Source: JAQUOA01 sp037443785
GTDB taxonomy: Bacteria; Bacteroidota; Ignavibacteria; UBA10030; UBA8401
Direction: 5' to 3'
DNA length: 64,000 nt
Assembly (NCBI GenBank): GCA_037443785.1
Contig: JBBINR010000009.1
Location: forward strand, 38,053 to 102,052
In this document: positions 32,801 through 40,542 of the stretch, piece after piece
Position numbering within the stretch: the first letter of the stretch is position 1
Layout of the letters: each line of letters begins with the position of its first letter
The notes under the pieces: model-generated
What the model saw: the letters and a program-made list of their open reading frames with translations, nothing else
What the model was told of the DNA's origin: nothing
The model's database searches: none
Program-made: the position numbers and the translations under genes

Positions 32801-33712
32801 ATGATAATGTCGATAATGAAAACACCGAACATCGCAATCGGTTTACTGATTCTTCTTACTTCGATTGCACAAATTGGCGCGCAAACAAAATCGGACCATG
32901 GTTACGTTACCGCCAACGGAGTGAAGTACTATTATGAAATTTACGGAAAAGGTGAACCGTTATTGCTGCTTCACGGAGGACTGGGTTCAATTGAAATGTT
33001 TGAGTCTAATTTAAAAACACTTTCAAAAAACCGGACGGTGATTGCCGTTGATCTTCAGGGACACGGCCGCACTGAGCTGGGTAATCGTCCGTTTCGCTAC
33101 ACCGATATGGGAGATGATATGTCAGCCATACTCAAACATCTCAATTATACGCACGCGGATGTGATGGGTTATTCAATGGGAGGCGCTATTGCCTTTCGAT
33201 TTGCGGTGCAGCATCCCGAAATGGTGCGGCGTTTGGTTATCGTTTCGATGAGTTACGCACAAGACGGATTCTATCCCGAACTGAAGCCGATGCAAGCCGC
33301 AGTTGGAGCAGCGATGGCGGATCAAATGAAAGAGACGCCGATGTACAAGGGCTACGTTGCCATCGCTCCGCATCCGGAGGATTTTCCGAAATTGCTCGAC
33401 CGCATTGGTGAACTGATGCGTACGAATTTTGACTGGTCGGAAGATGTCAAGAAACTCACAATGCCCGTCATGCTTATTTATGGCGACGCCGATATGATTC
33501 GTCTCGAACATATGGTGCAGTTTTATCATCTGCTCGGCGGAGGACTGCAGGATGCCGGCTGACACCGCGAGCACATGTCGCAGAATCGTTTGGCAATTTT
33601 ACCCGGCGTAACGCACTACGAAATGGCGGATTCGCCGAAGATGGTTGAGACAGCGCTGCCGTTTTTGGATAGCGAAACCGTTGTAAAAAATTCGAATGAA
33701 CAAAAAAAATGA
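32801..33712 (+). pseudogene. Secreted alpha/beta hydrolase gene with an in-frame TGA
   Basis: The frame encodes a signal peptide (to about residue 28), an alpha/beta hydrolase with LLLLHGGLGS, the nucleophile elbow GYSMGG (Ser 125) and the acid in YGDADM (Asp 229 or 231). It stops at TGA 33560-33562 after residue 253. Reading on in the same frame gives 49 more family-like residues including LPGVTHYEM, whose His (272) is the expected catalytic one, and a stop at 33710-33712. Homologues have Trp at the TGA position, so TGG to TGA is the simplest explanation. The 253-residue product would lack its catalytic His. An ECF42-type promoter precedes the gene. Compare the intact relative at 39668. Confidence 0.85.
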
Positions 33713-33824
33713 ACGATGTCGATTTCAGGCCTTGTTGAACGACTATGGTATGTAAACAATAATTTCATTCACAAGACAGGTTGAGCGGACTGCACAATCT
33801 GCGCAATGAAGAAGGAAAATCAAA
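33698..33824 (+). repeat. Leader region, first copy of a tandem duplication
   Basis: This 127-nt leader, from the tail of the broken hydrolase to the start of the RibD-C gene, recurs at 34429-34529 with the -35 part missing. By eye about 80 of the last 90 positions agree between copies. It contains the ECF42-type promoter and the AAGAAGGAAAATCA ribosome-binding region. Confidence 0.85.
33717..33745 (+). promoter_or_regulatory. Putative ECF42-type promoter of the RibD-C gene at 33825
   Basis: TGTCGA (33717-33722), 17 nt, CGACTA (33740-33745), then TGGTATG. It lies in the gap after the broken hydrolase and 79 nt before the start at 33825. The direct repeat TGAACGA occurs at 33710-33716 and 33736-33742, so it straddles the -35 element and spacer. 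Confidence 0.78.
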
Positions 33825-34409
33825 ATGAGAAAAATAACTGTCGGATCGTTCATTACATTGGACGGCGTCATGCAAGCTGCCGGCGGACCCGAGGAAGGTT
33901 TCAAATATGGCGGTTGGAGCGCTCCGCATTACGATGAAGTTCTTGATAAGATCGCAGAAAAACAAAAGCAACCTTCGTATGATCTTCTTTTGGGCAGAAA
34001 AACATTTGAGATTTTTGCTTCCTTCTTTCCAGAACATGAAGACATCTGGCCTGGCGTTAATGATGTCACAAAGTACGTTATGAGCAGCACTCTGAAAAAG
34101 GGAAATTGGAAAAATTCAGTAATCCTCAAAAGTGTGGAGGATATCAAAAAGCTCAAGAATTCAGAAGGCTCTGACATTCAAGTTCACGGCAGCGGCAAGC
34201 TCATCCAGACACTGCTCGAACATGATTTGGTTGACGAACTCTGGCTTCTTATTCATCCGTTGACGCTCGGCACCGGAAAGAAATTGTTTGACAATGGCAC
34301 GATTCCGGCAGCCTTCACACTACTGGAAAGCACCGCCACACCAAGCGGAGTGATCGCTGCCCATTACAAGCGATCCGGAGAAGTCAAGACAGGTACTATG
34401 GGAACTTAA
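33825..34409 (+). CDS. Dihydrofolate reductase-family (RibD C-terminal-like) protein
   Basis: Protein of 194 residues: MRKITVGSFITLDGVMQAAGG, YDLLLGRKTFEIFASFF, NDVTKYVMSSTLKKGNWKNS, HGSGKLIQTLLEHDL and PLTLGTGKKLF. The same subfamily as 11133, 11736 and 34530. It is an NADPH-binding reductase-like protein with unknown substrate. It is transcribed from a putative ECF42-type promoter and lies 120 nt before a tandem copy, with which it shares a leader. Its protein sequence is less like that copy than the leader similarity would predict. Confidence 0.87.
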   Translation: MRKITVGSFITLDGVMQAAGGPEEGFKYGGWSAPHYDEVLDKIAEKQKQPSYDLLLGRKTFEIFASFFPEHEDIWPGVNDVTKYVMSSTLKKGNWKNSVILKSVEDIKKLKNSEGSDIQVHGSGKLIQTLLEHDLVDELWLLIHPLTLGTGKKLFDNGTIPAAFTLLESTATPSGVIAAHYKRSGEVKTGTMGT

Positions 34410-34428
34410 GGGGAAATAAAAGTTGAGC

Positions 34429-34529
34429 GAACAAAAAAATTGAACGACTATGTAATGTAAACAATAATTTCATTCACAAGGCAGGTTGAACAGACTGCAC
34501 GATCTGCACAATGCGGAAGGAAAATCAAT
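34429..34529 (+). repeat. Leader region, second copy, lacking the -35 element
   Basis: Collinear with 33698-33824 but 26 nt shorter. The CGACTA element is kept (34445-34450), whereas no TGTCGA lies 17 nt upstream (the bases there read GTTGAG). The missing 26 nt are exactly the unit between the two TGAACGA repeats of the first copy. Confidence 0.82.
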
Positions 34530-35123
34530 ATGAGAAAAATAATTGTGATTTCAATGATTTCACTGGATGGAGTAATGCAAGCACCAGGCGGATCTAAAGA
34601 AGATACTGCGGAAGGTTTTAAATATGGCGGTTGGACTGCACCGTATGGTGACGAAGCCGGCGGCAAAGCTTTTGAAAAGTTGATGCAACCCGCCGATATT
34701 CTTCTCGGCAGAAAAACATTTGATATTTTTGCCAACTACTGGCCCGAACATGCCGACGGTTGGCCCGGCATCAATGATGTCACCAAATATGTTTTTTCCA
34801 AGACCAAGAAAAAGTCAGAATGGAAAAACTCGGTGTTCCTTAAAAGTGTGGCAGATATTAAGAAGCTCAAAAAATCAAAGGGCTCCGATATTAAAGTGTG
34901 GGGCAGTAGTAAACTCATTCAACTGATGCTGAAGAATGATCTGGTGGACGAACTCCGGATCGTCATGTATCCGTTAACGCTTGGCAAAGGAAAAAAATTG
35001 TTTGACGGCGGAGCGATTCCGGCAGCGTTCACGCTAACAGAAAGTACCGTAACACCAAGCGGAGTGTTTATTGCCAGCTATAAGCGAGCGGGAAAAGTCA
35101 AGACGGGTACTGTTGGCGCCTAA
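34530..35123 (+). CDS. Dihydrofolate reductase-family (RibD C-terminal-like) protein, tandem copy
   Basis: Protein of 197 residues: MRKIIVISMISLDGVMQAPGG, ILLGRKTFDIFANYWPEHAD, NDVTKYVFSKTKKKSEWKNS, VWGSSKLIQLMLKNDL and PLTLGKGKKLFDGG. By eye it is at least as close to the protein at 11133 (FADYWPEHAD, LKKSKGxDxKxWG) as to its neighbour at 33825. The leader is shared with 33825, but its promoter seems to have lost the -35 element, so it may depend on readthrough. A DUF1801-family gene follows after 34 nt. Confidence 0.87.
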   Translation: MRKIIVISMISLDGVMQAPGGSKEDTAEGFKYGGWTAPYGDEAGGKAFEKLMQPADILLGRKTFDIFANYWPEHADGWPGINDVTKYVFSKTKKKSEWKNSVFLKSVADIKKLKKSKGSDIKVWGSSKLIQLMLKNDLVDELRIVMYPLTLGKGKKLFDGGAIPAAFTLTESTVTPSGVFIASYKRAGKVKTGTVGA

Positions 35124-35157
35124 GTCATGAAAAAGATGATCGTCTAATAGATTTTGT

Positions 35158-35595
35158 ATGAGCATGCAAGAACAAATCAAAAAATATATTATCAGCCAGC
35201 CTGAACCAAAACGCAGCGACATGCAAGCGTTGCACCGCATTATTCTGCAAACAATGCCGGCGTGTAAATTATGGTTCCTGGATGGAAAAAACAGCGACGG
35301 TAAGATTGTTTCTAATCCTAATATAGGATATGGATGTTATACCGTAAAATATGCTGACGGAAAGACCAAAGAATTTTTTCAAATTGGCATGAGCGCAAAT
35401 ACAGCGGGAATTTCCGTCTACATCATGGGTATAAAAGATAAGACATACTTAGTCAAAACGTACGGAAAAAAAATCGGCAAGGCGGCCGTGACCGGGTATT
35501 GCATTAGGTTCAAAATGTTAAAAGAAATAAACATTGAAACACTTGAAGCGGCAATACGGTATGGATTTCAGGCACAAAATGAAAAAGTGAACTAA
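35158..35595 (+). CDS. DUF1801-family protein
   Basis: Protein of 145 residues resembling DUF1801/YdhG-like proteins: a helical N-terminus MQEQIKKYIISQPEPKRSDMQALHRIILQTMPACKLWFLDGKN, followed by GYGCYTVKYADGKTKEFFQIGMSANTAGISVYIMG and a C-terminal ...IGKAAVTGYCIRFKMLKEINIETLEAAIRYG. It lacks the W-x-x-P motif of the copies at 14440 and 36131, so it belongs to a diverged subgroup. The function is unknown. It is part of the plus-strand run that continues to 42691. Confidence 0.78.
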   Translation: MSMQEQIKKYIISQPEPKRSDMQALHRIILQTMPACKLWFLDGKNSDGKIVSNPNIGYGCYTVKYADGKTKEFFQIGMSANTAGISVYIMGIKDKTYLVKTYGKKIGKAAVTGYCIRFKMLKEINIETLEAAIRYGFQAQNEKVN

Positions 35596-35683
35596 TGAAG
35601 CTTTTAAATGCAAAAGTAGAAATTCGTCAACACAGTAGAGAGAAAAAAATAAAGTTTATTCACAATTTTCAGGAGATACTACA

Positions 35684-36121
35684 ATGAGATTTGTCATGTT
35701 TATGATTCCTGCCGTGTATCAAGGAGGAAAAGGAAAACGCGTTGCGGCAGATTTTACACCCCCTGCCGATGCAGTTGAAGCAATGATGAAATACAATGAA
35801 GAGCTTGCGAAAGCAGGCCATCTTATCTCGCTCGACGGACTGCATCCAGTTGAAAAAGGCGCACGTGTATCGTTTGCAAAAGGAAAACCGACCGTAACCG
35901 ATGGTCCATTCATTGAATCGAAGGAAGTGTTCGGCGGATATTGGCATGTCAATTTCAAATCAAAAGCAGAAGCGATTGAATGGGCAAAACGCATTCCTGC
36001 AGCCGACGGTGATACAATTGAGATACGCCAGGTGTATGAAGTGGAAGATTGGCCCGAAGATGCACGAAAAGCGGGAGAAAGTCCGACAGTCAAAGCGGCA
36101 GTGGAAAAACGTAGATCCTAG
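35684..36121 (+). CDS. YCII/DGPF-family protein
   Basis: Protein of 145 residues. The core is TVTDGPFIESKEVFGGYWHVNFKSKAEAIEWAKRIP, with the canonical DGPF, followed by DTIEIRQVYEVEDW. The N-terminus RFVMFMIPAVYQGG is the first strand. It is one of the larger YCII proteins in the window, with a short charged tail. The ATG follows AGGAG at good spacing. The neighbouring DUF1801 genes (35158 and 36131) suggest a functional link; no ECF42-type promoter is directly in front. Confidence 0.9.
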   Translation: MRFVMFMIPAVYQGGKGKRVAADFTPPADAVEAMMKYNEELAKAGHLISLDGLHPVEKGARVSFAKGKPTVTDGPFIESKEVFGGYWHVNFKSKAEAIEWAKRIPAADGDTIEIRQVYEVEDWPEDARKAGESPTVKAAVEKRRS

Positions 36122-36130
36122 CAGAGAATA

Positions 36131-36535
36131 ATGATGAAATTGAAAAAATACGACGATGTTCAAACGTACGTCGCAGATTTTCCGGAAGGCGTTCGAGAAA
36201 AATTGGAACGAATGCGGGAAATAATTCAGCACACTGCACCGAAAGCACAAGAAGTAATCAGTTACGGTATGCCGGCATATAAAATGAATTCTGTTTTGGT
36301 GTATTTTGCTGCCTTCAAAAACCACATCGGTTTTTTCCCAACCGCTTCCGGTATTAAAGCATTTCAACACAAGATTGAAAAATACAAATGGTCGAAAGGT
36401 ACTATTCAATTTCCGCTTGATCAGCCGCTTCCGGAAAAATTGATTAAAGCAATCGTCCGTTTTAGAGTGAAGGAAGACAAACAAAAAAGCAAAGTGAAAA
36501 AAAGTGATGTTCAACCGAACGTTAGAAGAGCATGA
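36131..36535 (+). CDS. DUF1801-family protein (Fra-like fold)
   Basis: Protein of 134 residues with the family pattern VQTYVADFPEGVREKLERMREIIQHTAPKAQEVISYGMPAYKMN, VYFAAFKNHIGFFP and TIQFPLDQPLPEKLIKAIVRFRVKE. This matches the frataxin-like DUF1801 proteins, of which Fra in Bacillus subtilis is an iron chaperone. A role in iron handling is only inference. It starts 9 nt after the YCII gene and its stop overlaps the next start by 4 nt (ATGA), so it is translationally coupled. Confidence 0.88.
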   Translation: MMKLKKYDDVQTYVADFPEGVREKLERMREIIQHTAPKAQEVISYGMPAYKMNSVLVYFAAFKNHIGFFPTASGIKAFQHKIEKYKWSKGTIQFPLDQPLPEKLIKAIVRFRVKEDKQKSKVKKSDVQPNVRRA

Positions 36536-37209
36536 GAACTAGTATCGTTGTCTCAATGATGATTACGGTATGCGTTATTTATTCGATTCAATCAAATGCG
36601 CAGACTGAAACCAATCGAAAAAATCTGGATGAGAAAAAGAAAAGCATCAATACCGTAATTCAGCAGAATAAAGTACAGAAACCTGAGGGAACATTTAATT
36701 TTATGGAAACTACGATGACAAAAAAATCTCCAGGCTTACAGTTTACTCAAATTGCCTGGGTGGTAAAGGATATTAACACTTCGAAAAAATATTTTCAAGA
36801 GGTGATGGGCATAAGCAATTTCAGTGACGTTGATACCATTCGTGTAAAAGAGTTTGGAGGCGCCTATTACGGCAAGCCGTCGAATGCCGAGAGTCTCGTT
36901 TCACTTGCCTATTCCGGCGGGACATTTATTGAACTCATTCAGCCTGTTTCAGGGAACAGTGTCTTTCAGGATTATCTTGATAAAAATCCTGCCGGAGGGA
37001 TTCACCACGTTGCCTACAGCACATCTGTTGCCAACCTTGATAAAGTAATTTCCGAATTTGCCGATAAAGGCTTCCCGGTAATATCGAGTTTCGATCATCC
37101 GATTGCGAAAATTGTTTTTTTTGATACCCGTAAAGAGATTGGTATTATGACTGAAATAATGGGTATTACCAAAGAAGGCGAAGAGATGGTTCAACAAATG
37201 AAAAAGTAA
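36532..37209 (+). CDS. Exported VOC-family protein
   Basis: Protein of 225 residues beginning with a signal peptide (MRTSIVVSMMITVCVIYSIQSNAQ) and a charged linker, then a VOC domain from about residue 63: LQFTQIAWVVKDINTSKKYFQEVMG, GGTFIELIQPVSGNSVFQDYL, GIHHVAYSTSVANLDKVISEF and TRKEIGIMTEIMG. The pattern recalls methylmalonyl-CoA-epimerase-like VOC proteins. An exported VOC protein is uncommon; the substrate is unknown. ATGA overlap with the DUF1801 gene indicates coupling. Confidence 0.85.
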   Translation: MRTSIVVSMMITVCVIYSIQSNAQTETNRKNLDEKKKSINTVIQQNKVQKPEGTFNFMETTMTKKSPGLQFTQIAWVVKDINTSKKYFQEVMGISNFSDVDTIRVKEFGGAYYGKPSNAESLVSLAYSGGTFIELIQPVSGNSVFQDYLDKNPAGGIHHVAYSTSVANLDKVISEFADKGFPVISSFDHPIAKIVFFDTRKEIGIMTEIMGITKEGEEMVQQMKK

Positions 37210-37274
37210 ACGATTGATCCTACAAAAAATTTTAATCGCTGGCATTTGGAATTTTGAATTAATCAGGAGACAGA

Positions 37275-37658
37275 ATGAAGTTTATATGTTTGGGTTATTT
37301 AGATCGAGAAAAAATGAAAGATCTTCCTCAATCTGAAATTGATGCTATTATGCGGGAATGCCGACCCTATTCAGAAAAACTTTACAACACCGGGCAGGTG
37401 ATTGTTGATACCGGTCTGGAAGCTGTCGGTAAAAGTGTGCGGCGCGTGAAAGGTATGTTAACGATCACCGACGGTCCCTTCCTTGAAACCAAGGAAATAA
37501 TCGGCGGCGCATTCCTGATAGAAGCGAACGATATGAACGAAGCCATCCAAATTGCTTCACTGCATCCGGCAGTTCAAATGACCGCGGGCGAACAATTTGG
37601 CTGGGGAATCGAGATTCGCCCTCTTCACACATTTGAAAGCTCAAAGTTAAAAGTATAA
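37275..37658 (+). CDS. YCII/DGPF-family protein
   Basis: Protein of 127 residues: MKFICLGYLDREKMKDLPQS at the start, LTITDGPFLETKEIIGGAFLIEANDMNEAIQIASLHP as the diagnostic core, and WGIEIRPLHTFESSK at the end. It is a close relative of the next gene (MKYICLGYLDENLF), so the two arose by tandem duplication. It presumably forms dimers of the ferredoxin-like fold; the substrate is unknown. AGGAG precedes the ATG. Confidence 0.92.
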   Translation: MKFICLGYLDREKMKDLPQSEIDAIMRECRPYSEKLYNTGQVIVDTGLEAVGKSVRRVKGMLTITDGPFLETKEIIGGAFLIEANDMNEAIQIASLHPAVQMTAGEQFGWGIEIRPLHTFESSKLKV

Positions 37659-37704
37659 TTTTTTTTTCAATTTGATAAAAAAATTTTCACAAGAGGAACA
37701 TACT

Positions 37705-38112
37705 ATGAAGTACATTTGTCTCGGTTACTTAGATGAGAATTTATTCAATTCATTTTCAGAGCAGCAGCAGAAAGATTTTGTTGATCAATGTATGATGTAT
37801 GACAAAGAACTGCGTAAGAATCACAACTTTGTCGGCGGTGAAGCGCTGCAAAGCATTAGAACAGCAACAACAATCCGATACAAGAACGGAAAACCTTTTA
37901 TTACCGACGGACCGTTCGCTGAAACGAAAGAGCAGTTAGGCGGAATTATGATTCTCGAAGCACGCGATCTGAATCATGCCATTCAGTTAATGTCGAATCA
38001 CCCTTCCACACGCATGGGCGGAACATGGGAAATCCGTCCTGCGGATGAACAGATCAACGCCTTGTATCAGGAAAAAGAGAAATATTCTATGGCAACACAT
38101 CACAAGGAGTAA
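37705..38112 (+). CDS. YCII/DGPF-family protein, tandem copy
   Basis: Protein of 135 residues: MKYICLGYLDENLFNSFSEQQ, FITDGPFAETKEQLGGIMILEARDLNHAIQLMSNHP and GTWEIRPADEQ. The frame is open from 37672, but the ATG at 37705 has AAGAGGA upstream and aligns with the preceding YCII start. It lies between a YCII gene and a RibD-C gene, which starts 4 nt after its stop. Confidence 0.9.
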   Translation: MKYICLGYLDENLFNSFSEQQQKDFVDQCMMYDKELRKNHNFVGGEALQSIRTATTIRYKNGKPFITDGPFAETKEQLGGIMILEARDLNHAIQLMSNHPSTRMGGTWEIRPADEQINALYQEKEKYSMATHHKE

Positions 38113-38116
38113 TGAA

Positions 38117-38677
38117 ATGACTGCGGAACGAAAAGTGACTTTTGCCGTCAATGTAACTCTGGACGGTTACACCGACCATACTGTAGGGATTGTTGATAAC
38201 GAGCTGCATGATTTTTTCACAAGACAGTTAGATGATGTCGACATGCTTTTATTCGGAAGAGTGACGTTTCAAATGATGGAAAGTTATTGGCCTCATGCGG
38301 AAAGCGATCCCGAATCGACCGGAAGCGAGAAAATGTTTGCACAGAAATTTAACGCACTGCCGAAGATCGTCTTCTCACAAACGCTTCAAAAAACGGAATG
38401 GAACAATTCGAGGATCATGCGCAGCAATCTTGTTGAAGAGGTACTGAAGTTGAAAAAACAGCCGGGGAAAGATATTTCAGCGGGAAGTATAAGCATCTTT
38501 CAGGAACTGATGCGGCATAATTTAATTGATGAATGCTGGTTTCTTGTGCATCCTGTTCTGACACAAAAAGGGAAACGGTTATTTGATGGAGTTGCTAATG
38601 CAATAAATCTTACACTCGTTGATACTAAAACATTTGCGTCGGGTGTTGTTGTTCTTCACTACGAATTAAAAAAATAG
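38117..38677 (+). CDS. Dihydrofolate reductase-family (RibD C-terminal-like) protein, diverged subgroup
   Basis: Protein of 186 residues: KVTFAVNVTLDGYTDHTVG, MLLFGRVTFQMMESYWPHAE, LPKIVFSQTLQKTEWNNS, ISAGSISIFQELMRHNL and HPVLTQKGKRLFDG. It shares the fold but not the detailed motifs of the 11133 group (LFGR replaces LLGR). The frame extends upstream to 38045 across the YCII gene; the ATG at 38117 has AAGGAG 7 nt away and is used. The 14-nt gap to the next RibD-C gene suggests one transcript. Confidence 0.87.
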   Translation: MTAERKVTFAVNVTLDGYTDHTVGIVDNELHDFFTRQLDDVDMLLFGRVTFQMMESYWPHAESDPESTGSEKMFAQKFNALPKIVFSQTLQKTEWNNSRIMRSNLVEEVLKLKKQPGKDISAGSISIFQELMRHNLIDECWFLVHPVLTQKGKRLFDGVANAINLTLVDTKTFASGVVVLHYELKK

Positions 38678-38691
38678 AAGGAGAAGCGGTA

Positions 38692-39255
38692 ATGGGTAAA
38701 CTTATCATGTGGAATTTGATGACACTGGACGGCTATTTTGAAGGAACAAAGAAATGGGATCTGGACTTTCACACCGAAGTATGGGGCGACGAACTTGAAC
38801 AAGTATCCCTTGAGCAGCTCAATCAATGTAATTCACTGGTGTTTGGGCGCGTTACTTACGAAGGAATGGCGGCGTACTGGACGACTGCAAAGGATGAGCA
38901 AGTTGAAATTGCCGATTTTATGAACAAGATTCCGAAAATCGTTATTTCCAAAACTCTCACCAAAGCTGATTGGAACAACACACGGTTAGTGAAAGATAAT
39001 ATTGAAGGAGAAGTTGCTAAACTAAAACAATCCGTAAAAGATTCTTACATCTTCGGCAGCGCAGAACTTTCAGTGACACTGATGAAACTCGGATTGATTG
39101 ACGAATACAGAATTTGCGTTGTACCGGTCGTTCTCGGCGGAGGAACTCCCCTCTTCAAACCAAATTCTGAACAGGTGAAATTACAATTGCTCAGCACGCA
39201 AGTGCTGAAAAACGGCGGTATTATACTTCGCTACGCAAGCAATGCAAACAACTAA
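38692..39255 (+). CDS. Dihydrofolate reductase-family (RibD C-terminal-like) protein, diverged subgroup
   Basis: Protein of 187 residues: MGKLIMWNLMTLDGYFEGTKKWDLDF, SLVFGRVTYEGMAAYW, IPKIVISKTLTKADWNNT, IFGSAELSVTLMKLGLID and PVVLGGGTPLF. It pairs with the gene at 38117 (VFGR/LFGR motif, WNN motif) and is probably a tandem duplicate of it. It is a putative NADPH-dependent reductase with unknown substrate. GGAG precedes the ATG by about 9 nt. Confidence 0.87.
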   Translation: MGKLIMWNLMTLDGYFEGTKKWDLDFHTEVWGDELEQVSLEQLNQCNSLVFGRVTYEGMAAYWTTAKDEQVEIADFMNKIPKIVISKTLTKADWNNTRLVKDNIEGEVAKLKQSVKDSYIFGSAELSVTLMKLGLIDEYRICVVPVVLGGGTPLFKPNSEQVKLQLLSTQVLKNGGIILRYASNANN

Positions 39256-39287
39256 TTCATGTACAATAATTCATAAGGAGGATCATC

Positions 39288-39650
39288 ATGGGTACATATG
39301 TTGATGGTTTTGTTATTCCGATATCGAAAAAGAAACTTCCGGCATACCGAAAAATGGCACACATGGGTGCGAAAATCTGGAAGAAATACGGCGCGCTGGA
39401 ATATTTCGAATGTATCGGCGATGATCTTAATCCGGCATTTCCAGGAGTTAAATTTCCAAAAATGGCGAAAATAAAAAAAGGTGAAACGGTGATCTTCTCA
39501 TTCATCGTGTACAAATCGCGCAAGCACCGAGACAGCGTGAATGCCAAAGTGATGAACGATCCGACCATGAATCAACCGATGAATATGCCGATGCCGTTCG
39601 ATATGAAGCGGATGGCGTTCGGAGGATTTAAAACAATTGTGGAGTTCTAA
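39288..39650 (+). CDS. DUF1428-family protein (YbaA-like)
   Basis: Protein of 120 residues that matches DUF1428 over its length: TYVDGFVIPISKKKLPAYRKMAHMGAKIWKKYGALEYFECIGDDL, VIFSFIVYKSRKHRDSVNAKVMNDP, and the C-terminal PFDMKRMAFGGFKTIVEF. The fold is again a ferredoxin-like dimeric barrel, like YCII and ABM proteins. AAGGAGG lies before the start. Function is unknown. Confidence 0.9.
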   Translation: MGTYVDGFVIPISKKKLPAYRKMAHMGAKIWKKYGALEYFECIGDDLNPAFPGVKFPKMAKIKKGETVIFSFIVYKSRKHRDSVNAKVMNDPTMNQPMNMPMPFDMKRMAFGGFKTIVEF

Positions 39651-39667
39651 ATTTTAAGGAACTGAGT

Positions 39668-40528
39668 ATGTTCAAAAAAATTTTCACGGCCATGATTTTT
39701 GTCTTCACATCATCGTTTGCACAGACTTTCTCGCCGAAAGAAAATTATGCTTCCGTGAACGGATTGAAGATGTATTATGAAGTTCATGGAAACAATCCCC
39801 ATAAACCTGTGCTGGTATTGATCCACGGAGGCGGCTCAACCATCACCACGTCATTCGGGACGATTCTCCCAATGCTGGCAAAACATCGAACCATTGTTGC
39901 GGTTGAACTGCAAGGTCATGGACATACTGCCGATATTGATCGTCCGGAAACATTCGAGCAGGATGCGGATGATGTTGCCGCTCTGGTGAATGAATTACAA
40001 ATCAAGCAGGCAGATTTTTTTGGATTCAGCAACGGAGGAAATACCGCAATTCAAATTGCGCTTCGACATCCGCACATTGTGAACAAACTTGTTCTCGCTT
40101 CTACTTTTTATAAAAGAGAAGGAGTGATTTCCGGATTCTTCGATGGAATGAATCAAGCGACCTTAAACGTTATGCCGCAGGTTTTGAAAGATGCATTCCT
40201 GCACATAAATCCAGACACAAGTGAACTGCTGGCAATGTTCAATAAAGATAAAAATCGCATGCTGCAATTTAAAGATTGGACAGACGATGCCATGCGTTCT
40301 ATAAAAGCGCCGACATTCATTATCAATGGCGACAGGGATGTTATCTTGACTGAACATGCGTTGGCGATGTCAAAGGTAATTTCAAATTCGCAGTTGATGA
40401 TTCTTCCTGGAGAACATGGTTCGTACATCGGTGTTGCCGAAAGTCCGAATCCCGGAAAGAAAAAAATTGAAATGACCGTTGCAATGATCGAAGAATTTCT
40501 TGATGCATCGGTTTCAAATAATAAATAG
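39668..40528 (+). CDS. Secreted alpha/beta hydrolase
   Basis: Protein of 286 residues with a signal peptide (MFKKIFTAMIFVFTSSFAQT). The fold is marked by VLVLIHGGGSTI, the nucleophile elbow FGFSNGGN (Ser 121), NGDRDVILTEHAL with a probable catalytic Asp, and LPGEHGSYI with the His. It is an intact relative of the disrupted hydrolase gene at 32801, and shares its NGxKYYYE/NGLKMYYE entry strand. Substrate unknown; an ester is likely. Confidence 0.88.
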   Translation: MFKKIFTAMIFVFTSSFAQTFSPKENYASVNGLKMYYEVHGNNPHKPVLVLIHGGGSTITTSFGTILPMLAKHRTIVAVELQGHGHTADIDRPETFEQDADDVAALVNELQIKQADFFGFSNGGNTAIQIALRHPHIVNKLVLASTFYKREGVISGFFDGMNQATLNVMPQVLKDAFLHINPDTSELLAMFNKDKNRMLQFKDWTDDAMRSIKAPTFIINGDRDVILTEHALAMSKVISNSQLMILPGEHGSYIGVAESPNPGKKKIEMTVAMIEEFLDASVSNNK

Positions 40529-40542
40529 AGAGGAACTTGCCT

